Shown one piece after another: positions 32,195 through 40,157 of a DNA stretch of 64,000 nt. The notes under the pieces were generated by a model. It did no database searches, was not told where the DNA came from, and worked only from the letters and a program-made list of their open reading frames with translations. The translations under genes and the position numbers were made by a program. Where the stretch lies: contig CAJBKE010000026.1 in assembly GCA_903953565.1 (NCBI GenBank), positions 24,334 to 88,333 on the forward strand, written 5' to 3'. Each line of letters starts with the position of its first letter. Positions within the stretch are counted from its first letter, which is position 1. The stretch comes from an uncultured Verrucomicrobiota bacterium (GTDB lineage Bacteria > Verrucomicrobiota > Verrucomicrobiia > Chthoniobacterales > JACTMZ01).

Positions 32195-33070
32195 ATGGAC
32201 TACTTTGCGCAGCAGGCGATCAACGCCATCCAGCTCGGGTCGATCTATGCACTGATCGCTCTGGGCTACAGCATGGTCTACGGCGTGCTGGTCATGATCA
32301 ACTTCGCCCACGGCGATGTCTTCATGGTCAGTTCGTTTTTCTGTCTTCTCCTCCTGCTGTTTCTGCCCGTCCCCTTCGTTGCCGCCCTGATCATCGTCAT
32401 GCTGGCCACCGCGATCCTCGGCGTGGCGATCGAGAGGCTGGCCTATCGACCACTGCGCAATGCGCCGCGCGTTTCCGCCATTATCACCGCGCTCGGTTGC
32501 GGGCTCATCATCCAAAACACCACCCTGAGCCTCAGCCCTTACTCGCAACGGATGCCGGAGCTTTTCGTTCCGGTCACCTGGAACTTCGCCGGCGTCACCG
32601 TTTCCTCCCTGCAACTGCTGATCATCGGTGTTTCGGTCGCGTTGATGGTCGCTCTCGACTTTTTCATCCGTCGGACGCGTTACGGCATGGCCATGCGCGC
32701 CATCGCGCAGGACCGCATGACCGTCCCGCTCATGGGCATTCCGGTCAACACCATCATCGCCATGACCTTCGCCATCGGGGCTGCGCTGGGCGGCGCGGCC
32801 GGCGTGCTCTACGCCTCGGCCTACCCGGTGATCAGTGCGACGATGGGTGTGCTCGTCGGTTGGAAAGCGTTTGTTGCTGCGGTCATCGGTGGCATCGGCA
32901 GCGTGCGCGGCGCAGTTCTCGGGGCCTACGTGCTCGGCACGGTCGAAGTCTTCACCGTGACGGTGCTCCCCTCGACCTACCGCGATCTGGTCGTTTATTC
33001 GCTGTTGCTCGTCATTCTCGTCTTCAAACCCTACGGACTCCTCGGGCGTCCCGCCGTGCAGAAAGTATGA
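32195..33070 (+). CDS. livH: Branched-chain amino-acid ABC transporter permease LivH
   Basis: Inner-membrane permease of the LivH class with about eight hydrophobic helices in 291 residues. Typical motifs are NAIQLGSIYALIALGYSMVYGVLVMINFAHGDVFM at the N-terminus and the coupling-helix region RRTRYGMAMRAIAQDRMTVPLMGIPVN, followed by GWKAFVAAVIGGIGSVRGAVLGAYVLG. It overlaps livM by four bases (ATGA). Confidence 0.95.
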   Translation: MDYFAQQAINAIQLGSIYALIALGYSMVYGVLVMINFAHGDVFMVSSFFCLLLLLFLPVPFVAALIIVMLATAILGVAIERLAYRPLRNAPRVSAIITALGCGLIIQNTTLSLSPYSQRMPELFVPVTWNFAGVTVSSLQLLIIGVSVALMVALDFFIRRTRYGMAMRAIAQDRMTVPLMGIPVNTIIAMTFAIGAALGGAAGVLYASAYPVISATMGVLVGWKAFVAAVIGGIGSVRGAVLGAYVLGTVEVFTVTVLPSTYRDLVVYSLLLVILVFKPYGLLGRPAVQKV

Positions 33071-34044
33071 CACGGTGGTTCCGCCAACCCCCGCCGCGCG
33101 GCGTGTTGCTGACCCTGCTCGCCGCCGGTCTGGCTGCTTGTTTTGTCATCGAGCAGTTCGGTTTGGTCGACGACTACGTGCGCTTCGTCCTGATCACCCT
33201 CGGGATCAACATCATCCTTTGCGTCAGCCTCAACCTCGTCAACGGCTGGATGGGCGAGTTTTCCGTCGGTCACGCCGGCTTCATGGCGCTCGGCGCCTAT
33301 CTCTCGGCCTGCGTCTCGGTCAAATGGCTCGCGTGGGGTGACCCGCTTTGGATGTTCCCGCTCGCCGTCATCGGCGGCGGACTGATGGCCGGCGCCGTCG
33401 GCTTCCTCCTCGGGTTGCTCTCGTTCAAGACCCGCGGCGACTACCTCGCCATCATCACGCTGGCCTTTCTCATGATCGTGAAGTCCGGGTTGGAAAACAT
33501 CCCGTATGTCGGCGGCGCGCGCGGTTTCCTCGGCATCGGCAACCACACCACGCTGCTTTGGACCGCCATCTGGACCGCCCTCACGCTCTGGGCCATCCGC
33601 AATCTTGTCTATTCGCGGTTCGGTCGCGGGATCGTCGCCGTGCGCGAAGACGAAATCGCGGCCAATGCCATGGGAGTCGACACGCGCAAAGCCAAACTCG
33701 CCGCGTTTGTCGTTTCCTCGTTCTTCGGCGGCGTGGCCGGTGCGCTCTTCGCCCACCAGCTCCAATTCATCAATCCCGGCGTCTTCGATATCGTCAAATC
33801 CACCGAGATCCTCGTCATGGTTTACCTCGGCGGGGTCGGTTCGCTGGCCGGATCCATCCTCGGTGCCACGGTCTTCACCTTCCTCTCGCAGGTGCTGCAA
33901 CCGCTCGGCACCTGGCGGATGGTCATTCTCCCGCTCATCCTCGTTCTCCTCATGCTCTTCCGTCCCCGCGGCATCATGGGCATGCGCGAGTTCCCCTGGT
34001 TCGTTCCGCGTCGCGAGTTCCCCGCCAAGGAGGATAAAAAATGA
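33067..34044 (+). CDS. livM: Branched-chain amino-acid ABC transporter permease LivM
   Basis: The second permease, 325 residues with about ten hydrophobic segments. Landmarks are LNLVNGWMGEFSVGHAGFMALGAY, the coupling segment SRFGRGIVAVREDEIAANAMGVDTRKAKLAAF and VYLGGVGSLAGSILGA. The ATG at 33067 is fixed by the overlap with livH, and the end overlaps livG by four bases. Confidence 0.95.
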   Translation: MTRWFRQPPPRGVLLTLLAAGLAACFVIEQFGLVDDYVRFVLITLGINIILCVSLNLVNGWMGEFSVGHAGFMALGAYLSACVSVKWLAWGDPLWMFPLAVIGGGLMAGAVGFLLGLLSFKTRGDYLAIITLAFLMIVKSGLENIPYVGGARGFLGIGNHTTLLWTAIWTALTLWAIRNLVYSRFGRGIVAVREDEIAANAMGVDTRKAKLAAFVVSSFFGGVAGALFAHQLQFINPGVFDIVKSTEILVMVYLGGVGSLAGSILGATVFTFLSQVLQPLGTWRMVILPLILVLLMLFRPRGIMGMREFPWFVPRREFPAKEDKK

Positions 34045-34817
34045 ACCCCTTGCTCGAGGTCCGCGGCGTGACCATGCGCTTCGGCGGCCTGGTTGCCGTG
34101 TCGGATCTTTCGTTCGAAGTCACCCCGGGCCACGCCCACGGAATCATCGGTCCAAACGGCGCGGGCAAAACGACCGCGTTCAATATCATCACCGGCCTTT
34201 ACACCCCGACCGCGGGCGACGTTCTTTTCCGCGGCGAGTCCATCGCCGGGCAACGCCCCAGCAACATCGCCCGCCGCGGTATCGCCCGCACTTTCCAGAA
34301 CATCCGCCTCTTCCGCGATCTCACCGTGCTCGACAACGTCCGTGTCGCCCACGACGCCCACGCCCGCTACTCGTGGCCCGGCGCCATGGTCCAACTTCCT
34401 TCGGCGCGCCGCGCGGAGAAAGAGACCATCGCCATTTGCCTGGATATGTTGGAAAAATTCGGCCTCGGCGACGTGGCTTACGAGCGCGCCGGTGATTTAC
34501 CCTACGGATCGCAGCGCCGTTTGGAGATCGCCCGCGCCATGGCGCTGCAACCGCAACTCTTGCTGCTCGACGAACCCGCGGCCGGGATGAACTCCGCCGA
34601 AACTCTGAAGCTGGTCGAGTTCCTCGGATGGCTGCGCGACCATTTTTCCGTGACCATGCTCCTCATCGAGCACCATATGCAGTTGGTCATGACATTCTGC
34701 GACCGCATCACCGTCCTCGACTTCGGCAAAACCATCGCGGAAGGCACGGCCGCCGAAGTGCGCAGCAACCCCAAAGTCATCGAGGCCTACCTCGGACCGG
34801 AGGACGGCCATGAGTGA
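34041..34817 (+). CDS. livG: Branched-chain amino-acid ABC transporter ATPase LivG
   Basis: A 258-residue ATP-binding subunit. Walker A is GPNGAGKTTAFNIITGLYTP, the Q-loop region is RTFQNIRLFRDLTVLDNV, and Walker B is LLLLDEPAAGMNSAET. The switch His lies in MLLIEHHMQLVM. The ABC signature LPYGSQRRLEIARAMAL is the variant YGSQRR, where LivG proteins usually have YGxQRR. It overlaps both neighbours. Confidence 0.95.
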   Translation: MNPLLEVRGVTMRFGGLVAVSDLSFEVTPGHAHGIIGPNGAGKTTAFNIITGLYTPTAGDVLFRGESIAGQRPSNIARRGIARTFQNIRLFRDLTVLDNVRVAHDAHARYSWPGAMVQLPSARRAEKETIAICLDMLEKFGLGDVAYERAGDLPYGSQRRLEIARAMALQPQLLLLDEPAAGMNSAETLKLVEFLGWLRDHFSVTMLLIEHHMQLVMTFCDRITVLDFGKTIAEGTAAEVRSNPKVIEAYLGPEDGHE

Positions 34818-35526
34818 ACCTATCCTCCGGGTGGAAAATCTCGTGGTCCGCTACGGCGATATCCGCGCGGTCAAAGATATCAGCTTCCACGTGCAGCGGG
34901 GCGAAATCCTCGCCCTTGTCGGGGCCAACGGCGCCGGCAAGACCACTACCCTCCGCGCGATCTCCGGCATGCTGCCTTTCGAGGGTTCGGTCATTCTCGA
35001 GGGGCGCGACGTGCGCGGGATGTCCCCCGATCGCATCCTCTGCCTCGGTCTCTCCCACGTTCCGGAGGGGCGCGGCATCTTCGGCGGACTTACCGTGATG
35101 GAAAATTTGCAACTCGGCGCTTGGATCCGGCGCGACAAAGCCGGTCGAGCACGCGACCTCGAGATGGTCATGGATATTTTCCCCCGCCTGCGCGAACGCG
35201 CGGGGCAACTCGCCGGCACCCTCAGCGGGGGGGAGCAGCAAATGCTCGCCTTGGCCCGCGCGCGGATGAGCGATGCCAAGATCCTCATCCTCGACGAACC
35301 CTCCATGGGACTGGCCCCGAAACTCGTGCAGGAAGTGTTCGCCGTCCTGCGGCGACTCAACGAAAACGGAGTGACCATCCTCCTCGTCGAACAAAACGCC
35401 AACATGGCCCTGCGCCTCGCCCACCGCGCCTGCCTCCTCGAAACCGGCAACCTCGTCCTCGAAGGCCCGGCCTCCGAACTCCTCGTCAACCCCCGCGTCC
35501 GCGAAGCCTACCTCGGCGCCGCCTGA
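34810..35526 (+). CDS. livF: Branched-chain amino-acid ABC transporter ATPase LivF
   Basis: The second ATPase, 238 residues. Walker A is GANGAGKTTTLRAISGMLP, followed by the LivF-type LSHVPEGRGIFGGLTVMENL. The signature is LSGGEQQMLALARARM and Walker B is ILILDEPSMGLAPKLV. The C-terminus is EAYLGAA, usual in the family. The last gene of the liv operon, it precedes a hairpin terminator. Confidence 0.95.
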   Translation: MSEPILRVENLVVRYGDIRAVKDISFHVQRGEILALVGANGAGKTTTLRAISGMLPFEGSVILEGRDVRGMSPDRILCLGLSHVPEGRGIFGGLTVMENLQLGAWIRRDKAGRARDLEMVMDIFPRLRERAGQLAGTLSGGEQQMLALARARMSDAKILILDEPSMGLAPKLVQEVFAVLRRLNENGVTILLVEQNANMALRLAHRACLLETGNLVLEGPASELLVNPRVREAYLGAA

Positions 35527-35566
35527 AGCTTGGCCTATTCCAGTTTCGCGCGTTTGGCCGGATGAC

Positions 35567-35603
35567 TTTTTTTGCGCCGGTGTGCCGGCGGAAAAATATT
35601 TTT
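35567..35603 (+). terminator. Probable terminator of the liv operon
   Basis: CGCCGG-TGTG-CCGGCG forms a perfect stem (35575-35590), flanked by a T-run upstream and an A-run downstream that extend the stem. It is followed by TATTTTTC. It sits 40-75 bp after livF, between convergent livF and alr. Confidence 0.55.
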
Positions 35604-35607
35604 CTTC

Positions 35608-35636
35608 AATCCGTGTTTATCCGTGCCAATCCGTGG
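35608..35636. repeat. Short tandem repeat of an ATCCGTG unit
   Basis: Three near-identical units (AATCCGTGTT, TATCCGTGCC, AATCCGTGGC) repeat with a 10-bp period. The repeat ends exactly before the last codons of alr. Similar ATCCGTG runs are frequent dispersed repeats in many environmental genomes; the function is unknown. Confidence 0.7.
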
Positions 35637-36743
35637 CTAAGTATTTCTCTGCTCCAAGACAACTCGCTTACCCAATCGCGTAAGAACATCCCACGTGATC
35701 GTTCCGGCCCACGCGGCGACTTCGCCAACCGTGATTTCTTCGTCTCCCTGTTTCCCAAAGAGCACCACTTCCTCGCCGGGCGCCACATCGCGCGGCAAGT
35801 CGGTCACATCGACCATCAATTGGTCCATGGTGATGCGGCCGAGGATTGGGCAACGCTTGCCGCGGACGAGCACTTGCGCGCCCCTGTTCGAAATCTGCCG
35901 CGGATAGCCGTCCGCATAACCTATGGCCAGCGTGGCGATACGCATGGGCTTCGTTGTGATGAAGTCGCGCCCGTAACTGATCCCGCGCCCGGGTCCGACA
36001 TCGCGCACCAGCGTGATGCCTGTCTTCAATGTCATGACCGGCTGGAGAAGTTTCTGGAACGCGGGGAGGGGAGAGATGCCGTAGAGGGCGAGCCCGGGGC
36101 GAACGCGGTCGGCGGCGTGTTCCGGGCGTTCGAGTGAGGCGGCGCTATTCAACGCGTGGAATTTTGCTTTCGGTAAAATCGGACGCAGTTGCGCGTCAAG
36201 TTGGTCCCAGGCGGTTAATTCCTGCGCGGTGAAATCGGGATCACTGTCCGCCACCGGCAAATGGGTAGAGATGCTCTCCACCTCGATGCCGGCGATTGCC
36301 GCGATTTCCTGCGCAGTTTTGATCGCATCGTCCTGCCACACGCCAATGCGCCCCATCCCGGTGTCGATGCAGAGATGGATGCGCACGGGTTTTCCCTGCG
36401 CCAAGTGTGCGTAGGCTTTGGCTTCGGAGGCGCTCGAAACCACGGGAATGAATCCCTCGCGCACGACCTCCTCGCGCTCGCTGGGCAGGCACGGACTGAG
36501 GATGAGAATGTCTCTGTCTGCTACCGCCGCACGCACTGCGCGCGCTTCACCCAGCGTGGCCACGCCGAATTGCTCGGCAAACGGTTCGAGCGTTTTCGCC
36601 ACCTCGGGTCCGCCATGGCCATAGCCGTCGGCTTTGACCACGGCAATGATGCCGGGTGACTTGCCGACTGCGTTCCGCACCGCCGCCGCGTTGTGGCGCA
36701 GCGCGGCATGATCGATTTCCGCCCGGCAGCGGTGAGAGGACAT
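35637..36743 (-). CDS. alr: Alanine racemase
   Basis: PLP-dependent racemase that makes D-alanine for peptidoglycan. The 368 residues show the PLP lysine in IIAVVKADGYGHGG, the IDTGMGRIGVW block, HALNSAASLERPEHAADRVRPGLALYG (split) and the C-terminal tyrosine base region GRGISYGRDFITTKPMRIATLAIGYADGYPR. The ATG at 36743 overlaps the stop of the upstream membrane-protein gene by one base. The gene converges with livF. Confidence 0.96.
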   Translation of the reverse strand: MSSHRCRAEIDHAALRHNAAAVRNAVGKSPGIIAVVKADGYGHGGPEVAKTLEPFAEQFGVATLGEARAVRAAVADRDILILSPCLPSEREEVVREGFIPVVSSASEAKAYAHLAQGKPVRIHLCIDTGMGRIGVWQDDAIKTAQEIAAIAGIEVESISTHLPVADSDPDFTAQELTAWDQLDAQLRPILPKAKFHALNSAASLERPEHAADRVRPGLALYGISPLPAFQKLLQPVMTLKTGITLVRDVGPGRGISYGRDFITTKPMRIATLAIGYADGYPRQISNRGAQVLVRGKRCPILGRITMDQLMVDVTDLPRDVAPGEEVVLFGKQGDEEITVGEVAAWAGTITWDVLTRLGKRVVLEQRNT

Positions 36744-37111
36744 CAGGAGCGGGCTTTGCGCGCGTCGATGAACGACTTCACGCAGAGGGCGACGAAGACA
36801 AGGCTGAGAATGGCAAAGGAGGCCTGCACGCCGACAGCAGCTGCGCGTTCGACGGGTTCGCCCGCGAGCAGAGCCGGCAGTTTGCCAAGACTCTTGGCGG
36901 TGCCGAGAAATCCGAGGAGGCCGACCAGCGCGGCGAAGTGTCCGCCGTGTTTGAGGCTCTTGAGGGAGATTCCCCCGGCAATGGCCAACAGCAAACCGAA
37001 GATCGAAGGAATGAGCGCCGTCCAAGATTGCGCCCCGGTGATCAGATAAGCTCCGATTCCCAGCAGGACAAAAATAACGGCGAAGGTGAAGATGATGCGC
37101 GGCATGTTCAT
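36743..37111 (-). CDS. Small integral membrane protein
   Basis: A 122-residue protein with four hydrophobic helices: IIFTFAVIFVLLGIGAYLITG, LIPSIFGLLLAIAGGISL, FAALVGLLGFLGTAKSL and ASFAILSLVFVALCVKSFI. The C-terminus is basic (DARKARS). The pattern resembles small four-helix TMEM14-like or YkgJ-type membrane proteins, but I see no diagnostic motif. Two ATGs are possible (37111, 37105). It is coupled to alr by the TGATG overlap. Confidence 0.7.
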   Translation of the reverse strand: MNMPRIIFTFAVIFVLLGIGAYLITGAQSWTALIPSIFGLLLAIAGGISLKSLKHGGHFAALVGLLGFLGTAKSLGKLPALLAGEPVERAAAVGVQASFAILSLVFVALCVKSFIDARKARS

Positions 37112-37183
37112 GAGTTTGGATCCTAGCTGCGCGAACCATCCCTGCCAAGTTGAAGCCGCGTGCAACCGGCAGGAAAGTGTGCT

Positions 37184-38029
37184 ATGCAAATGTCAATGAC
37201 GAGGTTTCCAGCCGCGCTCCTGCTCCTTGCTTTGGTCGCAGCGGCCAGCGGACAAGAACTGCAGAAATTCGAAAACTGCCGCCTCGTCGAGGCTGGCTGG
37301 TCGGATGGCGATAGCTTTCCGGTCAATCTGCCCGACGGCAAAGAAATCGTCCTCCGGCTTTATTATGTCGATTGCAACGAGGTTGCTGCGGCGACGGAAA
37401 CCGACCAGCGGCGCGTGCGCGATCAGTCGTCTTATTTCGGGATCGATGATCACCAAGTGACCCTCGAATTCGGGCGCCGCGCGACGGACGAAGTGAAAAA
37501 GCTGCTCGCGACGCCGTTCACCGTGCAGACCGCTTTCGCCACCGCACCCGGTCGCTCGGCCAAGCCGCGCACTTACGGATTCGTCACGCTGTCCGACGGA
37601 CGCGATCTCGGCGAGGTGCTCGTCGACGAGGGTCTGGCCCGCAGCTATGGCGTGAGGCGCAACACGCCGGACGGACTCAATGCCGAAGCGGCTGAAGCCA
37701 AGATGGACGATCTTGAGCTTGGCGCAGCCATCGCGCGCCGCGGCATTTGGTCCAAGACCGATCCGCAGCGGCTGGTCTCTTTGCGCGAGGATCGCCGCGC
37801 GGAGGAGCGCGAACTTCAAGCGGCATTCGGCACGAGCAGCGGCCAACCGATTGATCCGAATACGGCGACAGTCGATGAAATCATGCTTCTGCCCGGCGTG
37901 GGCGAGGTGCTGGCCGAGCGCATTGTCGAGGGGCGTCCCTACAAATCCGTCCAAGACCTGCGCCGCGTGCCGGGCATCGGCGAGAAAGTATTCGCCGAAC
38001 TAAAAGATTCGCTACAGATTGCCCCCTGA
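37184..38029 (+). CDS. Secreted thermonuclease-like protein with helix-hairpin-helix tail
   Basis: A 281-residue exported protein. A signal peptide (FPAALLLLALVAAASGQ) is followed by a staphylococcal-nuclease-like domain (about 25-200). The block RLYYVDCNE aligns with the catalytic R-x4-D-x2-E of micrococcal nuclease. The expected second Arg after the YG motif appears replaced (TYGFVTL), which may lower activity. The C-terminus has two helix-hairpin-helix units (IDPNTATVDEIMLLPGVGEVLAERIVEG and LRRVPGIGEKVFAELKDSL, each split here) like ComEA. The RBS AGGAAA supports the start at 37184. A role in extracellular DNA binding or degradation is plausible but unproven. Confidence 0.82.
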   Translation: MQMSMTRFPAALLLLALVAAASGQELQKFENCRLVEAGWSDGDSFPVNLPDGKEIVLRLYYVDCNEVAAATETDQRRVRDQSSYFGIDDHQVTLEFGRRATDEVKKLLATPFTVQTAFATAPGRSAKPRTYGFVTLSDGRDLGEVLVDEGLARSYGVRRNTPDGLNAEAAEAKMDDLELGAAIARRGIWSKTDPQRLVSLREDRRAEERELQAAFGTSSGQPIDPNTATVDEIMLLPGVGEVLAERIVEGRPYKSVQDLRRVPGIGEKVFAELKDSLQIAP

Positions 38030-38040
38030 GCGGCATCATT

Positions 38041-39309
38041 ATGGAGAGCTTCTATTCCTCCGACCCGGTCTTCCGCATGGCCGTGAAGCAATTCGAGGTT
38101 TTGGCTGATCACCTCGAGATTCCTCAGCAATATCGTCAGCGCGTCATCCAACCGAAGCGCTCGGTCACCGTCTCGCTGCCCATCGAGCTCGATGACGGAC
38201 GGGTCGAGGTTTACCACGGGTATCGCGTCCAGCACCACCTGAGCATCGGTCCGACCAAAGGCGGCACGCGGTTTTCCCCCGAGCTAACCCTGGGGGAATC
38301 GGCCGCGCTCTCCATTTGGATGAGTTGGAAATGCGCGCTGGTCGGACTTCCTTATGGGGGAGCCAAGGGCGGGGTGGCGGTCGACCCGAACAAGCTTTCC
38401 CGCCGTGAAATGGAAAAACTTTCCCGCCGCTACATGCAGGAAATGATCCCGTTCGTCGGCCCACGCACCGACATCATGGGCCCCGACATGGGCACCAATG
38501 CGCAGGTCATGGCCTGGTTCATGGACACCTATTCGATGCACGCGGGTCATGCCGTTCCGGAAATTGTCACCGGAAAACCGGTGGCCATCGGCGGGGTGGC
38601 CGGACGCCGCGAATCGACCGGGCGCGGCGTGGTCTTCCTCGTCGAGCGTGCCTTGGATCATCTCAATATCGAGCCGGCCAAATGCACCGCTATCGTGCAG
38701 GGCTTTGGCAATGTCGGATCGGTCACCGCCTGCGGCTTGGCTTACAAATCGGGCATGAAAATTGTCGGTCTGAGCGACCACACGGTCTGTCTTTACGATC
38801 CGAAGGGCCTCGATGTGGCCGCGGCCGACAAGCACGTTCAGGAGCACAAGACGTTGAAAGATTTTCCGCAAGGCGAGCGGATCCCGGCCGATGATTTTCT
38901 CACCCTGCCGTGCGACGTGCTCGTGCCGGCGGCGGTCGAGCGCGTCATTCATGCCAGCAATGCCGCGCGGCTGCGCTGCCGCGTGCTGGCCGAGGCGGCC
39001 AATGGTCCGACCACGCCGGAAGCGGACGAGGTGCTCGACAAGCGGCGGGATGAGATCTTTGTCATCCCCGATGTGCTGTGCAACGCGGGCGGGGTGATCA
39101 CGTCGTATTTCGAGTGGGTGCAGGACATGCAGAGTTTGTTCTGGAGCGACATCGAAATGACCGACCGGCTCTACCGCATTCTCGACACCGCTTTCAATGC
39201 GGTGATCAAGCGCTCCAAGGAGCGCGATGTGGCCAACCGCACCGCGGCCATGGCCATCGGCATCGAGCGCGTGCTCGATGCCAAACGGGACCGCGGGTTG
39301 TTTCCGTGA
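38041..39309 (+). CDS. Glu/Leu/Phe/Val dehydrogenase (glutamate dehydrogenase type)
   Basis: Oxidative deamination of glutamate (or a related amino acid), linking nitrogen and carbon metabolism. The 422 residues show GPTKGGTRFSPELTLGE, the active-site lysine region LPYGGAKGGVAVDP, DIMGPDMGTNAQVMAW and the Rossmann motif IVQGFGNVGSVTACGL. It has the size of hexameric NAD-dependent GdhA/RocG enzymes. It starts 11 bp after the nuclease gene. Glutamate is the most likely substrate, but leucine or phenylalanine cannot be excluded without the pocket residues. Confidence 0.93.
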   Translation: MESFYSSDPVFRMAVKQFEVLADHLEIPQQYRQRVIQPKRSVTVSLPIELDDGRVEVYHGYRVQHHLSIGPTKGGTRFSPELTLGESAALSIWMSWKCALVGLPYGGAKGGVAVDPNKLSRREMEKLSRRYMQEMIPFVGPRTDIMGPDMGTNAQVMAWFMDTYSMHAGHAVPEIVTGKPVAIGGVAGRRESTGRGVVFLVERALDHLNIEPAKCTAIVQGFGNVGSVTACGLAYKSGMKIVGLSDHTVCLYDPKGLDVAAADKHVQEHKTLKDFPQGERIPADDFLTLPCDVLVPAAVERVIHASNAARLRCRVLAEAANGPTTPEADEVLDKRRDEIFVIPDVLCNAGGVITSYFEWVQDMQSLFWSDIEMTDRLYRILDTAFNAVIKRSKERDVANRTAAMAIGIERVLDAKRDRGLFP

Positions 39310-39313
39310 GGAA

Positions 39314-39380
39314 GGTGGATCGCGATGTCCCCATCGGGATTTATTCCCCAGAGCATCGCGCCGGGACGGCGCGATCCACC
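39314..39380. repeat. Copy C of the dispersed 67-bp palindromic element
   Basis: The same outer arms as copy B (GGTGGATCGC and GCGATCCACC) and the same length. The right inner hairpin TCGCGCC-GGGAC-GGCGCGA is identical to copy B, while the left one has one mismatch (ATCGGGA). It fills the whole space between the stop codons of the dehydrogenase and xth, which are convergent. Confidence 0.85.
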
Positions 39381-40139
39381 TCAACGCAGCTCCAAGACCA
39401 CCGGACAATGATCCGAGCCCGGCACGTGCGGCAGGATGCGCGCGGATTTGACCCGTGGAACGAGCGACGCCGAGACGAGGAAGTAATCGATGCGCCAGCC
39501 GATGTTCCTCGGACGCGCATTGTTCATGTAACTCCACCATGTGTAGTGGCCGCTGCCTTGGGTGAATAAACGGAAAGTGTCGACGAAGCCGGCGTCGATG
39601 AGCGCTTGGAATTCCGTGCGCTCCTCGTCGGTGAAACCGGCGTTGTTCCGGTTGGTCTTGGGGTTGGCCAGATCGTGCTCGGTATGCGCGACATTGAGAT
39701 CGCCGCAGACAACGACCGGCTTTTTCTTCTCCAGCTGTTTGAGGTAAGCGCGGAAGGCCGGTTCCCATTCCCGCGTCCGGTAATCGAGCCGCGTCAGTTC
39801 GCGCTGCGAATTCGGCGTATAAACGTTGACCAAAAAGAAATCGTCGTATTCCAGCGTGACCACGCGCCCTTCCTTGTCGTGCTCGGCCGCGCCGATGCCG
39901 GTGGTTTGGCCCGCTGGTTTCTTTTTGGCAAAGGTGGCCGTGCCGGAATAGCCGGGTTTCTCCGCGGAGTTCCAATGCGGTTCGAAGCCGCGAGGCCAAG
40001 TCACCTCGGCAACTTGCTCGGGTTTGGCTTTGGTTTCCTGCAGGCAAAGCACGTCGGGCTTCTCGCCGGACCAAAATTCAAGGAGGCCTTTGCCGAGGAT
40101 CGAGCGCAGGCCGTTGACGTTCCAAGAGATGAGTTTCAT
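39381..40139 (-). CDS. xth: Exodeoxyribonuclease III
   Basis: AP endonuclease/3'-5' exonuclease of base excision repair, 252 residues. Motifs are MKLISWNVNGLRS, VLCLQETKAKPEQ (catalytic Glu), FFLVNVYTPNSQREL, VVCGDLNVAHTEHDL, MNNARPRNIGWRIDYFLVS and the terminal GSDHCPVVLEL with the catalytic Asp-His. It is of the ExoA/Xth type. It lies 18 bp downstream of ligA on the same strand, making a repair pair. Confidence 0.95.
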   Translation of the reverse strand: MKLISWNVNGLRSILGKGLLEFWSGEKPDVLCLQETKAKPEQVAEVTWPRGFEPHWNSAEKPGYSGTATFAKKKPAGQTTGIGAAEHDKEGRVVTLEYDDFFLVNVYTPNSQRELTRLDYRTREWEPAFRAYLKQLEKKKPVVVCGDLNVAHTEHDLANPKTNRNNAGFTDEERTEFQALIDAGFVDTFRLFTQGSGHYTWWSYMNNARPRNIGWRIDYFLVSASLVPRVKSARILPHVPGSDHCPVVLELR

Positions 40140-40157
40140 GATTTGTTGAGGTGGGGC

